Position numbers and translations under genes: made by a program. Below, in pieces: positions 34,316-45,129 of a stretch of 64,000 bases of DNA (position 1 is the first letter of the stretch; the number at the start of each line of letters is the position of its first letter). Under the pieces are notes generated by a model. That model made no database searches and had not been told where the DNA came from. It worked only from the letters and a program-made list of their open reading frames with translations. Source of the stretch: Paraspadella gotoi (Eukaryota; Chaetognatha); NCBI GenBank assembly GCA_051294375.1, contig CM119271.1, forward strand, positions 16,762,667 to 16,826,666, written 5' to 3'.

Positions 34316-35995
34316 TTAAGAGTGGAGTCTTGGTGCTACTAAAATTATTTTATCGAAAAAATTATGTGAGATTACTACTAATTTATCGTGTATACAAAGT
34401 GTGGTTTTAAATATAAAAAAATTATATAGATGATTATTGCGAAAATGAATTTATGCTAAATACACTCTTGTTTGAAAAAAGAATATTGCGTTAATCGGCG
34501 GCTGGGGTGGGAGAGAAAGAGAGAAAGAAAGAGAGAGATAGATGGAGAGAGAGAGAGAGTGACTGGCATCACCTGAACCTGGTAGAGTTTGAACCGTATA
34601 AACAACGCCTAAGCTTTTTTCACTTGGCGAAAGAAAAAAAAGATAGAGAAAAACTAGAACTGGTAAGATCAAGAAGTTGCGGCGCTGAAACTTTTTTGTG
34701 AATACATTTTCTAATGATCTAATAAATAACTATAAATTTAAATGTGAAACTAATGCTCAACAAACATTTACTCATACCTTATTGGTCTGCAAAAATGATT
34801 CAGTATTTTTTAGAACTATACAGCATTTAATTTCAGGGCATGTGATGCTTAATTATGATATATATACATTATATACATTACCTTACTACCAAATATGAAT
34901 TAAATTAATAAAGTTTTACCAAAGTTATAAACATAAATAGGATAGATAGACTTACTGACTGACCGACCGACCAAAAAGTGAGTTATCGACTATAGAGTTG
35001 CGTCGCAACTAAAAATAAGGGAAAATGACAAATAAAAAAAGAAAATAAAAAAGGAAAATAAAAAAGAAAATAAAAAAAATAAGGCGTCATCGTTTATCGG
35101 TCGATCTGAACAACATTAAAACATCGTTAGAATATCGTTAAGAGGAGGAGGAGGAGGAGGAGGAGGAGGAGGAGGGGGAGGAGAAGGAGGAGGAGGAAGA
35201 AGAAAACGCTTCTGCTCCTTAGGGAAAAACAAAGCGACCAATTATTTTCTTTTTAACATAAGATTGAAATAGATAAGAAGAAAATTAAATTAAATCTATT
35301 TTCTTTAAAAGTCTCGTTTCAATTAACAAAAAAAGAACCTCGAGGAACTTTTGTTGTTGTTTTTGTTGTTGTTGTTCCTTCGTCTTCTCGTCTCAACCAA
35401 TTCACCAATTAGCGTCCATAATTTATTCACTTATTCCATTTATTCACTTATTCAACGGAAGGTGAGCTGTGACACTTTGGGCGCGAGTTTCTCTCACCGA
35501 CAGTCGGCGCTTCGATCCTTGGACCCGCAACGACCACTCCATCTCACTGTCCATGTTTATATTAAGAGTATTTATATTAAGAGTATTTATATTAATATAT
35601 TTATATTAATATATTTAATTTAAGACTCAATCACACGTTATCCTTTGTTATCGTGATCGAAACTGGATCTCACGTTGAGTACAGCATAATGGTATTCGCG
35701 GTCGCGTGTCGAGGCTATTTAAAGCCGAGATGGACGATGACCTTCGTTGACCTTAGAGAGTCAGAGAGAAGAATCAAGGTTGATAAGACTATGACAATTG
35801 CCTATACAGGAGAACCTTCTTGCTTACTATTTGACCAATCAAGGACGGTCCTCACATCCACTACTTTGTTCCTTCTTTCTTTCATTTTTTCATTTTTCTT
35901 CTAAGTTCAAGAAAATGACTTTGCGAGATTTTATTACAAATTTTATCACAAATTTTATAACAAATTTTCACATTCGATTATTCTTTTTCTCGTTC

Positions 35996-36378
35996 NNNNN
36001 NNNNNNNNNNNNNNNNNNNNNNNNNNNNNNNNNNNNNNNNNNNNNNNNNNNNNNNNNNNNNNNNNNNNNNNNNNNNNNNNNNNNNNNNNNNNNNNNNNNN
36101 NNNNNNNNNNNNNNNNNNNNNNNNNNNNNNNNNNNNNNNNNNNNNNNNNNNNNNNNNNNNNNNNNNNNNNNNNNNNNNNNNNNNNNNNNNNNNNNNNNNN
36201 NNNNNNNNNNNNNNNNNNNNNNNNNNNNNNNNNNNNNNNNNNNNNNNNNNNNNNNNNNNNNNNNNNNNNNNNNNNNNNNNNNNNNNNNNNNNNNNNNNNN
36301 NNNNNNNNNNNNNNNNNNNNNNNNNNNNNNNNNNNNNNNNNNNNNNNNNNNNNNNNNNNNNNNNNNNNNNNNNNNNNN
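35996..36378. other. 383-N assembly gap at the end of 8-kb copy 2
   Basis: Follows the last base that aligns with copy 1. Confidence 0.99.
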
Positions 36379-36414
<36 letters not shown>

Positions 36415-36706
36415 ACTTAGAGAAATTCAATTCTATAGGAAAGAAGATAAAAAGAACAAAAGGAGAGAGAAGATCCTTTTATCTCTAAAAAAAACCTTTT
36501 TCCAAATGTCTCAAACATTAAAATAAAAATAAAACATTGAAATTTTGCAGAGTCCTACTTTCATCTCAAGAGACTCAGCCTCACCTGAAGTTAAAGTTAT
36601 TTATCTTGTGAGAGGGATGGAAGCCGTGACTCACCAGCGCAAGATAGCTTATTTTTTAAATGTAGTTGTAGATCATCCGTGATTGTACCAGTTTAAAATT
36701 TTTTTT
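36379..36706. other. Island between N gaps
   Basis: (GA)n edge (36379-36410), AT-rich DNA, then GCCTCACCTGAAGTTAAAGT and GACTCACCAGCGCAAGATAG (36580-36650), duplicated at 38270-38360. No gene. Confidence 0.6.
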
Positions 36707-36983
36707 NNNNNNNNNNNNNNNNNNNNNNNNNNNNNNNNNNNNNNNNNNNNNNNNNNNNNNNNNNNNNNNNNNNNNNNNNNNNNNNNNNNNNNNNNNNNNN
36801 NNNNNNNNNNNNNNNNNNNNNNNNNNNNNNNNNNNNNNNNNNNNNNNNNNNNNNNNNNNNNNNNNNNNNNNNNNNNNNNNNNNNNNNNNNNNNNNNTCTC
36901 TCTCTCTCTTTCGACTATCTCTGTCTCCGTTTCTTTTTCTTTTTAGTCAGGGCTAAGGCCATGTTTCTTTGTCTTGCTTTTTT

Positions 36984-37017
<34 letters not shown>

Positions 37018-37068
37018 TTGTCTTCTAAGAAACAAAAAGAATAAATGAGGATGAAGAGAATGCATCCA
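36541..37068 (+). repeat. Copy 1 of a gapped direct duplication
   Basis: CTCACCTGAAGT-AAAGTTAT, GCAAGATAGCTTATT and, after the 190-N gap, TTAGTCAGGGCTAAGGC, (TGTC)n (36983-37022) and AGGATGAAGAGAATGCAT correspond in order to 38270-38800. Confidence 0.7.
36707..36896. other. 190-N assembly gap
   Basis: Interrupts the duplicated block 36541-37068; the copy at 38265-38800 is continuous. Confidence 0.99.
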
Positions 37069-37093
37069 NNNNNNNNNNNNNNNNNNNNNNNNN
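37069..37093. other. 25-N assembly gap at the start of an inverted copy
   Basis: Directly precedes the inverted copy of 33000-33420. Confidence 0.99.
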
Positions 37094-37560
37094 TTTTGAG
37101 AATGGAAGTATGGGGAATCTGTTTATATTGAAATTGGCTACCAACGCAATATAAAAATTACTCCATTCATTTAATTAAATCAGTTGTTAACCGCTGGCTG
37201 CGGCGGAGAAGGAAGAAGCGCGAGAAGCAAAGCGGCGCGGCGGCAGTTGGCCAGCGGCAGCGGCGGAGAGCGGCGAGCTTTTTTATGGCAGCGTTTGAGA
37301 CTTTTTTGAAAATCTATTAAGGAATTTGAGAGAAACGAAGATAAGCGTTCTCTGATCGGAGGTTTTGAGAGAGAGAGAGAGGCAAGAGAGAGACGAACGA
37401 AGAGAGGAGAGAGAAGATTTTTTCTTTTTTTTTGAATTCATGTGTTATTCTATGGGCACGCACCTTTAGGCACAAAATAGAATTGCACGATTCATAGTAG
37501 AGCCCATCAAAAAGCTATTTTCGTCCTACAGAGTGCTACATATGTATTTTACCGTTCAAA
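37094..37560 (-). repeat. Inverted third copy of 33000-33420
   Basis: After the gap, GAAGTATGGGGAATCT, CAGTTGTTAACCG, the GC-rich GGCTGCGGCGGAGAAGG block, TTTGAGACTTTTTTGAAAAT and TTAGGCACAAAATAG mirror 33420 back to 33040. Confidence 0.85.
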
Positions 37561-38264
37561 CGTGTAACCTGTTATAGCGCAATTCCTCGAGTCAATTAGG
37601 AATTATCTTCTCCATTACTTATGTACACATTTTATATCTGCTATCGTATTTTCTACCCTTCCTGTGTATTTTACATCTCAACATCGTAGTCCTGACTGAG
37701 TCTATCTCTATCGATCGAGTGCATCCTCCGATCGATAGACGTATCCGTGCATCTCTGTGTCTATGACGTATTCTATCGAATCATCAACGTCCATAACAAT
37801 ACTCTCAAAGCCTTCTCGAAGCCAATTCGATAACTCATTCAATATTATGCGCGAGAGTATATCTATTTTGCTATATATTGCTACGAGGTTTTTTACATAT
37901 TATACTTTAAGAAGCAAGATACTTTGTACGAGTGAGATAGAGATCGTCTGCAGTGCTCTACTGACTGACTTCTCTACGTGACGTGACCCAGCCCCCGAGA
38001 GATTCTCCCCCAAATCGCATGACATGAGGACGAAGCAGATGCGAGCATTAACTTACTCGATCGTAAACTTTCAAACCAATAAGGTACATCGCCTATACGT
38101 TAAATAACGCACTAAACGGACACGAGACATTGCCGATATTACCTACTCTATTTAAAAGAAACCTTCTTTTCCCAAATCGTCCTCCATAAAACTATATAAT
38201 ATTATCATATAACAGTCTATACATCCTCTGCTTCGCAGAGTTCGGACTCACTCTGTACATCTTC
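37561..38264. other. Gene-free stretch
   Basis: Mixed-composition DNA with several GATCGAT/CGATCGA phrases (37710-37740). No conserved frame, splice pattern or second copy recognised. Confidence 0.5.
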
Positions 38265-38800
38265 AAGGAGTACTCAGCCCTCACCTGAAGTAAAAGTTAT
38301 TATTCTTGTGAGAGGGGATGGAAGCCTGACTCACCAGCGCAAGATAGCTTATTTCTTTAAAATGGATTTAAGTGGGTATGAGATCATCACGTAGTATTCG
38401 CTCTCAGTTTAAATTGTATTTATGTTTAAATATGAATATGCGAGTTGATTGGAATTTTCTCATTATGCGTGGATGTGCATTATTATACATGGAGTTCGTT
38501 AGTATTCTCTTTTTTTTCTCTCTTTCTCTCTCTCTCTACTCTCTTCTATCTGACTCTCTCTCGTACTACTCTCTACTCTCTCTCTTCTACTCTCTTCTCT
38601 GTCTCTCTCTTCTGCTCTCTCACGTTCTATATCCTCTCACTTATTTACTATTGAGTGCGTCTGTCAAGTTCACTGTATCTTTAGTCAGGGCTAAGGCATG
38701 TTTTCTGTGTTGTCTTGCTTATTGTGTGATCTGTTCTCGTGGATCAGTGAGTCATGCGTCTGTCCGTCGGTTTATATGATTGGATTATCTAAAACACAAT
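38265..38800 (+). repeat. Copy 2 of the duplication 36541-37068
   Basis: Matches at CCTCACCTGAAGT, GACTCACCAGCGCAAGATAG, a CT-rich middle and AGTCAGGGCTAAGGCATG. It is continuous where copy 1 has an N gap, so it bridges that gap. Confidence 0.7.
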
Positions 38801-39234
38801 AAAAGAATAATTATATGCATGGAGATGAAGAGTAGTGTCGCATTGTGCAATAAAATAGATACTGTTAGTCTTGATTAATATTTTTTATTAAAAAATCTCT
38901 AAGAATTGAAGTTGAAAATTGATGTGTACTCTCACAAAATAAAAATTATTTTTTTTAGTAAAAAGAGTCCAACAAGAAAGATCAAGTAGTCTAGAATGAT
39001 TCTGAATATGATATGTATATGTGATATCGATGGTGACTTATAATATCCTCTCATATCTTGGATCTGAGAGGCTAAATAGATAATATAATAAATATGAGAA
39101 GGAGTAGACACGAGAGAAGAGAGAAGGAGAAGAGAGATGAGACTGATAGAGATGGATGACTGGTGACGAGAGAGATTGAAAAGTGAGAGAGATTGCATCG
39201 AAGACTCGGCGTTGGATGTGAAGTGAGAGATTAC

Positions 39235-39271
<37 letters not shown>

Positions 39272-39559
39272 TATGAGAAAAAGGAATTCGCCTTTTTTTC
39301 ACCAAATTTTTTGCTTCGTTGATTTCGAAGAAAACCAGGTTTTTAGTCTGGTCTTTTGGCCCTTGAAGGTTCGGGTCTAAAGCCTCAGGACTCAAAGCCG
39401 GGGGCTCAAGACTTGAACTCAAGGCTGATGGCTTGGGGTTAAAGGCTCGGGCTCAAGTCTTAGGCCCAAGGCTCAAGAATCAAGTCGTAAGTCTCAAAAA
39501 TCAAAACTCTGAATGGATACCAAGTTTAGATATTTGACCAAACATAAAAGGAATAATTA
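38801..39559. other. Gene-free stretch with a GGCTCAAG minisatellite
   Basis: AT-rich (38800-39100), GA-rich (39105-39270), then about 39360-39500 a degenerate repeat of GGCTC-AAG/TCAAGGCT-type units. Nothing coding. Confidence 0.55.
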
Positions 39560-39830
39560 CGGCACTGTGGATATTGGATAAGGCGCAAAGTGGGCTGAAG
39601 ACGTATCTTCTGTGCCCCCTCGGCATCAATGGAACGGGTCCTTGGCTTGGAACTAGGCTCGAGGGTTTTTCAGGCCCCCAAGGCGGTTAACGGGCGTCTT
39701 CACGGTTCATCGCAGGTTAGGTACCATTGTGGACCGATTCCGGGACCTGATGGTCTTACTCAATGAGCCCCCTGGTCACGACTGAAAGATACATGCTTAT
39801 GGGTGAGGTGAACATATCGCATTGACCGAC
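39560..39830 (-). mobile_element. Copy of the dimeric SINE-like family
   Basis: In reverse orientation shares AATGGAACGGGTCCT, GCTTGGAACTAGGC, GCCCCCAAGGCGG, GCAGGTTAGGTACC and GTGAGGTGAAC with 1855-2375. Diverged, with indels. Confidence 0.55.
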
Positions 39831-40239
39831 AACTGCATCGCTTTCTCTCCCCGGTACTATCAGTACTACTAAACCCATTTTGCGATTATTGCCAAGCAAG
39901 CAGGACAAATTACCGCTTGATAGTTGCAAGCTTTAGAACAGGTGGCTAAGTTGTCCCGTTGTCCCGTTGTCCCATTGTCCCGTTCTGACCAAAATTGCTA
40001 AATAACTAGAATATACTTTTAGCTATTCGTATTCGTATTACTATTAGACAGAAAACGAAAGTTTAAGTTAAGAATCTTTTTTTAGTTTGTTTTTATTTGA
40101 AATTTAGAAGCTTCCCAAATGGCAACTTATTTTATTGTTGGTTTGAAAAAGTAATACAACAAAATGACGATCAGCAATAACTATGTAGGAAATTCATCAA
40201 GAGTAAAAACTATACAGAGCATGGTATATAGTAAAAATC
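39831..40239. other. Gene-free AT-rich DNA
   Basis: Contains four tandem 9-bp units of GTTGTCCC-type sequence (39948-39985) and nothing else recognisable. Confidence 0.5.
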
Positions 40240-40325
40240 CACAGTGAAAGTTTGTTATGATATGATTTTTAGACAATCTGAGGGCGAAATTAATCGCCCT
40301 ATCTCACTCTCTCTCTCTCTCTCAC

Positions 40326-40390
<65 letters not shown>

Positions 40391-40649
40391 TCTCTCTCTC
40401 TTCTCTCTCTCTCTTTCTCTCAGCCCCTCTTGGTATGGCCACTTGAGGACAAACTCTAACAAATTTTGAAGTGGTAAACTGTGTGTAAAGGTTATGTTAA
40501 CGTTCATAAAAACATAAGTACAACACAAAAATAGTTTTTTTTTCACGATAAAAAAATTAACTAGAAATAAAATGAAGAATTGTCAAGCCTTTTTTCTGTT
40601 TACAATCACGACCTAGAATTTACCGGAAATACCGAACGATACGGAATCG

Positions 40650-40747
40650 GGGCGCCACGCCCACTGTGGGTAGGCGCACACTGAGAGTATGCACACATTG
40701 TGGTGTTGGCGCCCACTGTGGGTTATTAACACTGAGTGGAGGCGCCC
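40650..40747. repeat. GC-rich cluster of nested palindromes
   Basis: Two related units with GCCCACTGTGGG and a CACTGAG motif, framed by GGGCGCC and GGCGCCC, in an otherwise very AT-rich region. Conserved at 47018-47116. Confidence 0.7.
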
Positions 40748-42145
40748 GTCCTTGGTCCACCTTAGGTCTTCTGGACGGCTGCACCATTGATTTTCGTTAT
40801 GAAGGAATGTACTAACGATATACTAAAAATTTACTATGTATTTACATTGTAAATTAGTGTATAAATTTTTAAATAGTGTAAAACGAGAACAAAAAAAATG
40901 AAAATACTAATCTGCGACGTAACACAATAAATCTTAATGTATATAATAATTAGGCTAATTAATTATGAATATATAAATAATGAAATAGATGACTATATTG
41001 GTAAATATCTATATATATCGTGCCATCCAGAAGGCGGCGAAAATGTTCCATAACGTTCCGGTTAAAAAACCTTTTAAGGTCGCGATTTTCTTGTTTTTTG
41101 AGCATTTTTGTTGTTTTGATGTTGGCTCTCTTTTCCAAAAGCACCCAATTTCTGTTCCTCTATTCATAAACTTTATTTTAATAATCATTTTTTAACCTAT
41201 TCTGCTTCATAATCTATATATTTAAGTTTTTTTAGAGTGGAGCACTGGGAACATAAATTTTATTGAGTGAACAAACAAGGATATTTAGGACGTGAGATAG
41301 TATGATTAAGGAGTACAAAAAATATGTTGCTTATATTTTTTGGGGAACGTATCATTAATACAATATATTTATTAAAATCATAAATTTTCAAAAATATTTT
41401 TTTTTAATTTTTATTAAAAATTCTGATTCTTCATAAAAATTTTAATGTCTTCAGTATCAAAAATGGAAAAAAATGTCAAATTCTCCACTTTTTTACACTT
41501 TGTAATAGAAACTATTTATATAATGAAACGTTTTGGTCATTTTTCGCAGCTTAACCTAAAAATATCATTTGTAACATATTTTACAAAAGTTTTCATTTTT
41601 TTCGGGCAAATCCGAAACTTCTTAAAATAAAAAAAAATATTATTTTGAAATTTTTATGATTTTGTAGGATATTACTATAAAAAATTCAATTAATGATACT
41701 GTTATGCAAATTTTTTTTTAAAAAAGGGCTTAAATTATTTTTTATTACATATACAAAGGCAGCAAAAAATTTCGTTCCATCACTCAATCTTTCATCACTC
41801 CACTCACTTATATATAATTGCATAGTAAAAGTTGCAGATCAAAATTTGAATAGTTAATCATGAACAGTAGGGTAAAAATGAACGTTTGGAATCAAAATTT
41901 AGCAGTTATATCTTGAAAAACTATCATATTAATGAATACTAATCTGTAATTATTTTTTATACAAATATAGTAGCCAGTCAGTTTATTTTGTATATAGTAC
42001 GACCCTTATATAATATCAAAATTTCAAAATGGTTTTTTTTAATTTCGAAAATTAATTTAGATTCTTTGTAAAAGTTTTAAAAGAAAATATAAATCTTTTT
42101 TAAAAATTATGTCAAATTAGTAGGTTAAAATTGTGTATAAATAGT

Positions 42146-42301
42146 TAGAGAAAACAAAGTTTGTTTGTTTGATAACAACGATTTTTATTTACATTGGACA
42201 TGTTTCGGCTCTTGCTCGATGAAGGCTTAAAGCAAGAGCCGAAACATGTCCAATGTAAATAAAAATCGTTGTTATCAAACAAGCAAACTTTGTTTTCTCT
42301 A
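42146..42301. repeat. 71-bp near-perfect hairpin with a 14-base loop
   Basis: Arms 42146-42216 and 42231-42301 differ at one position, which would be a G-U pair in RNA of this strand. The loop is CGATGAAGGCTTAA. The right side reads GATGAAGGC ... GAGCCGAAACATGTCC, which recalls a hammerhead stem II/GAAAC segment; the 5' core is CTCGATGA rather than CTGATGA. The copy at 48518-48674 keeps the layout with several mismatches. Confidence 0.9.
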
Positions 42302-42944
42302 ATTAAAAAAAAAGTATTTTTATTGGTTTTTATATTATGTTTTGTATGCTAATTTAAATTTTATAAAATTTTATCATTTTTACATCACTCTGAATGAACA
42401 GTTTGGACTAAAAACATTGAATATATAAATTTTTTTTTTTAAATTTCGCCAATTTTTGCATAAGCCCATATTTATACATAAGTTACTTACCAAAGAAAAT
42501 GTTAAAATTTTAAAATATTTATTTTTTAGTTTGAAAGTAAATTCGAATTCCTCATAAAAAGTTGATTAAAAAATAATTTAATAAGTTGACAAAAATTTTA
42601 AAAACTATATTTTTTTATATCAAAATTTAATTTTAGAGAAAAATATACAAAGTTAATTTATAATAGTTTTTTAAGGATTTTAACCCACTTAATAAAAAAT
42701 TTTTCTAAAAAAGTTATATTTCTTTTTATCAACTTTTCGTGATGAATTGAATCTGCTTTTAAAAATAAGAAAAAAACATTTTAAAATTTTAACATGGTGA
42801 GTGTATGAAAAAATTTAAAAATAAAAAAAAATTTTATTTAAAAAAGCTCACAAGATACAAGCCTGTTCATAATTACTATTCGAATTTGGATTTTTACTTA
42901 ATTTTAATATTTTTTCTAAGCTTTAATAAATAATTTTTAAGTTT

Positions 42945-43082
42945 AATATTAACCTAATCATTATCCTATCTCTAAACCCTAATTTTAATGCAATCTTTAA
43001 ACCCTAATTACTAACCATAATTCCTTAACCATAATCCCTTAACCTAACCCTTAACCTCAATCCCTAAAAAAAACCTTTAATC
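42945..43082 (+). repeat. Degenerate telomere-like (CCCTAA)n tract
   Basis: Irregular AAACCCTAATTACTAACC and CCTTAACCTAACCCTTAACC phrases; copy at 49320-49450. Confidence 0.6.
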
Positions 43083-43789
43083 TTTTGAAATAAGGAGCAT
43101 GTTGGAAAAATTAAACCCTTGTTTTTTTGTTTGGTTTTTGTTTTGGTTTAGTTTGTCACTTCTAAAGCAGCCATCACAAAGTCACTGTTGTCTATTATGT
43201 GTTATTATAACGCATATATTCAAGCCCGGGAAAAGATTATTTTTGTCGCTTTGCTTAACCTACACTAAAACTTACGGGTGCTGTAATACTAAAAATGAAA
43301 ACTAAACTATCATACAATAGGATATACTACAGTAAATCTTTTAAAAACGTAACATTTCGTCAGGTTTAAAAATTTGAGATGAAGATGTAAAACAAAAACT
43401 GATAGGTTGTGTTCTTGTTGCCCCTAGGCAACCTAGTGATTTGAAAACAACGGCGGGAAAAACCAGCATTCGGGATGAACAGTGTTATGATATGAGCGGG
43501 ACAAATTTTTAATTTTTAAATTTCTTAAATGAACAAAGACCCCTTAAAAATGAAACAAAAAAATACATTTTTTAAATAAAAATTACGTTTATTTTCCTAC
43601 AAAAAGAAGTTATTCACTGAAAGACATGCCACTAGATCGAAATAAAATATAGATATATATATAGTAAAAGACAAACCTACCGGTATCTAATGCGAGCACT
43701 GAGCGTAGGTTGGTATCTAAGCTAAATATTAATAAACAAAAAGCTTTTTAATTTTGTTTTTTAGAGATAACGCATTTCGTGGTCAACAA

Positions 43790-43860
43790 CAGATATTCGT
43801 AAAGAGGATCCTGAAGAGAGTCGATTTTAGGACGAAAACTTTGTTTTCTCTATATAGATC
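43790..43860 (+). ncRNA. Candidate hammerhead-ribozyme-like core
   Basis: CTGAAGA (43811-43817) matches the conserved CUGANGA; then an AGTC / GGAC stem II with a GATTTTA loop; then GAAAAC (43833-43838), followed by TTTGTTTTCTCTA, which lets AAC pair with GTT as a short stem III. The layout resembles known schistosome and Penelope-element hammerheads. Copy 2 (50131-50157) keeps CTGAAGAG-TCGATTTTAGG-ACGAAAC with one or two indels. Stem I is not convincing, so activity is doubtful. Confidence 0.35.
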
Positions 43861-45129
43861 ATTAAACTTTATACAGTATAGTAATAAATCTACTTCAATC
43901 GAGTCAACATTAGACAAAAAACAAAAACAATATTGGTTTTCTAAAAGTAAAATTTGACCCTGTGCGTCGAAAAAAATAAACTAATTGAGAATGATTATAA
44001 GTAGTATAAAAAAGAGGAGAAAAAAAAGTTCATTTGCGGAAATTGTGCTACTTTCTATCGGTGAAATAACGGATTCAACAAATTGGGGTTATCATTGGCC
44101 TCAAAGATGCCGTACTCTAAAGTCTACGCTACATAACGAGATTTAAAAAACTTCATTAATAGATCGGTTAAGGTAATAAGCTAAAAATTAGATTAAAACA
44201 TGAAAATATAAAGGACGTATTTGCTTTGTGCAGTTATTGATTTTTCAAAAATACTACTGAGCCTCTCTTACATCTGGTTGACTTTTTGATGCTATATAAC
44301 TATAAAGTCGAATAAACTTGGAATTTTACTGAATGAAACAAAAACTTTGTAATACGAATGCGTTGAATATAATTGAGGAAATATATGCTTTGAATCGAAA
44401 ACAAGAACTAACATGGAATTGAAAAAACTTGTTCCATCAACTTTAATAATATGCAAATGAAGAAAATATTGAATCTCACCCAGAATCAACTGTTAAGTAA
44501 GTAAGAGCTCATCATTAATGAAAGCACTCAGCTTACCCTTTGTTGCGGAAATATAGCAAGTGATTGGCCAAAAAAAAGAGAACAGCTTGTGGCAAATTTG
44601 ATTAAGTAATTATTTGACATCCACCCAAAAGTTTGAACATGATTTTTTCGTTTATATTAGAAATTACCTAACGCATATTTAACGGAATCAAAAATATAAT
44701 CAAGCTATTGATTATAAAGTATGAAAAAAAGTGGAAGATAGATCCTGACACTAATTATGACTTAATTTGACAAGAGCCACATCAATAGTCTGAGGCCAAG
44801 CCTTCAACGACAACCACAGCCAACGATCGTAAACATGTTAAAAAAGCAATAATATCTACGAACGGGCCACCATAGTTAATCAGTATATACAGAACATAGT
44901 CGTTCACCCTCTTAAAGTAATGCCGGACCTGGCTAATACACCGACACATATGCGCAAATGAACTAAAGAACACAAAACAAAATGAGCGAAAAAGCCGTAA
45001 AAAATAGCTCGCAAAATAGGCACAACCTAAGATCCAACAAACAAACAACTGGCAGGAATTTCTAGCACTACTACACAAAAAAATTACTCCGACCAGTAGC
45101 TGGTTAGCTATATTATGTGTAATCTTGTT

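Larger units (their letters stand above)
28132..35995. repeat. Copy 2 of the ~8-kb direct duplication
   Basis: Starts immediately after the gap 28107-28131 and ends immediately before the gap 35996-36378. Collinear with 17995-25995. Its simple repeats are more regular (for example CAATCAATCAAT phases at 32270-32640), so it is probably the more accurate copy. Confidence 0.95.
40240..45120. repeat. Copy 1 of a ~4.7-kb direct duplication
   Basis: Collinear with 46675-51235 at an offset of 6.2-6.4 kb: GAAATTAATCGCCCTATC, (CT)n, GGAAATACCGAACGATACGG, a GC-rich palindrome cluster, a long hairpin (42146-42301), a telomere-like tract, CGTAAAGAGGATCCTGAAGA, then an AT-rich tail. Very AT-rich with no protein I recognise; probably a repeat-derived or intergenic region. 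Confidence 0.95.
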
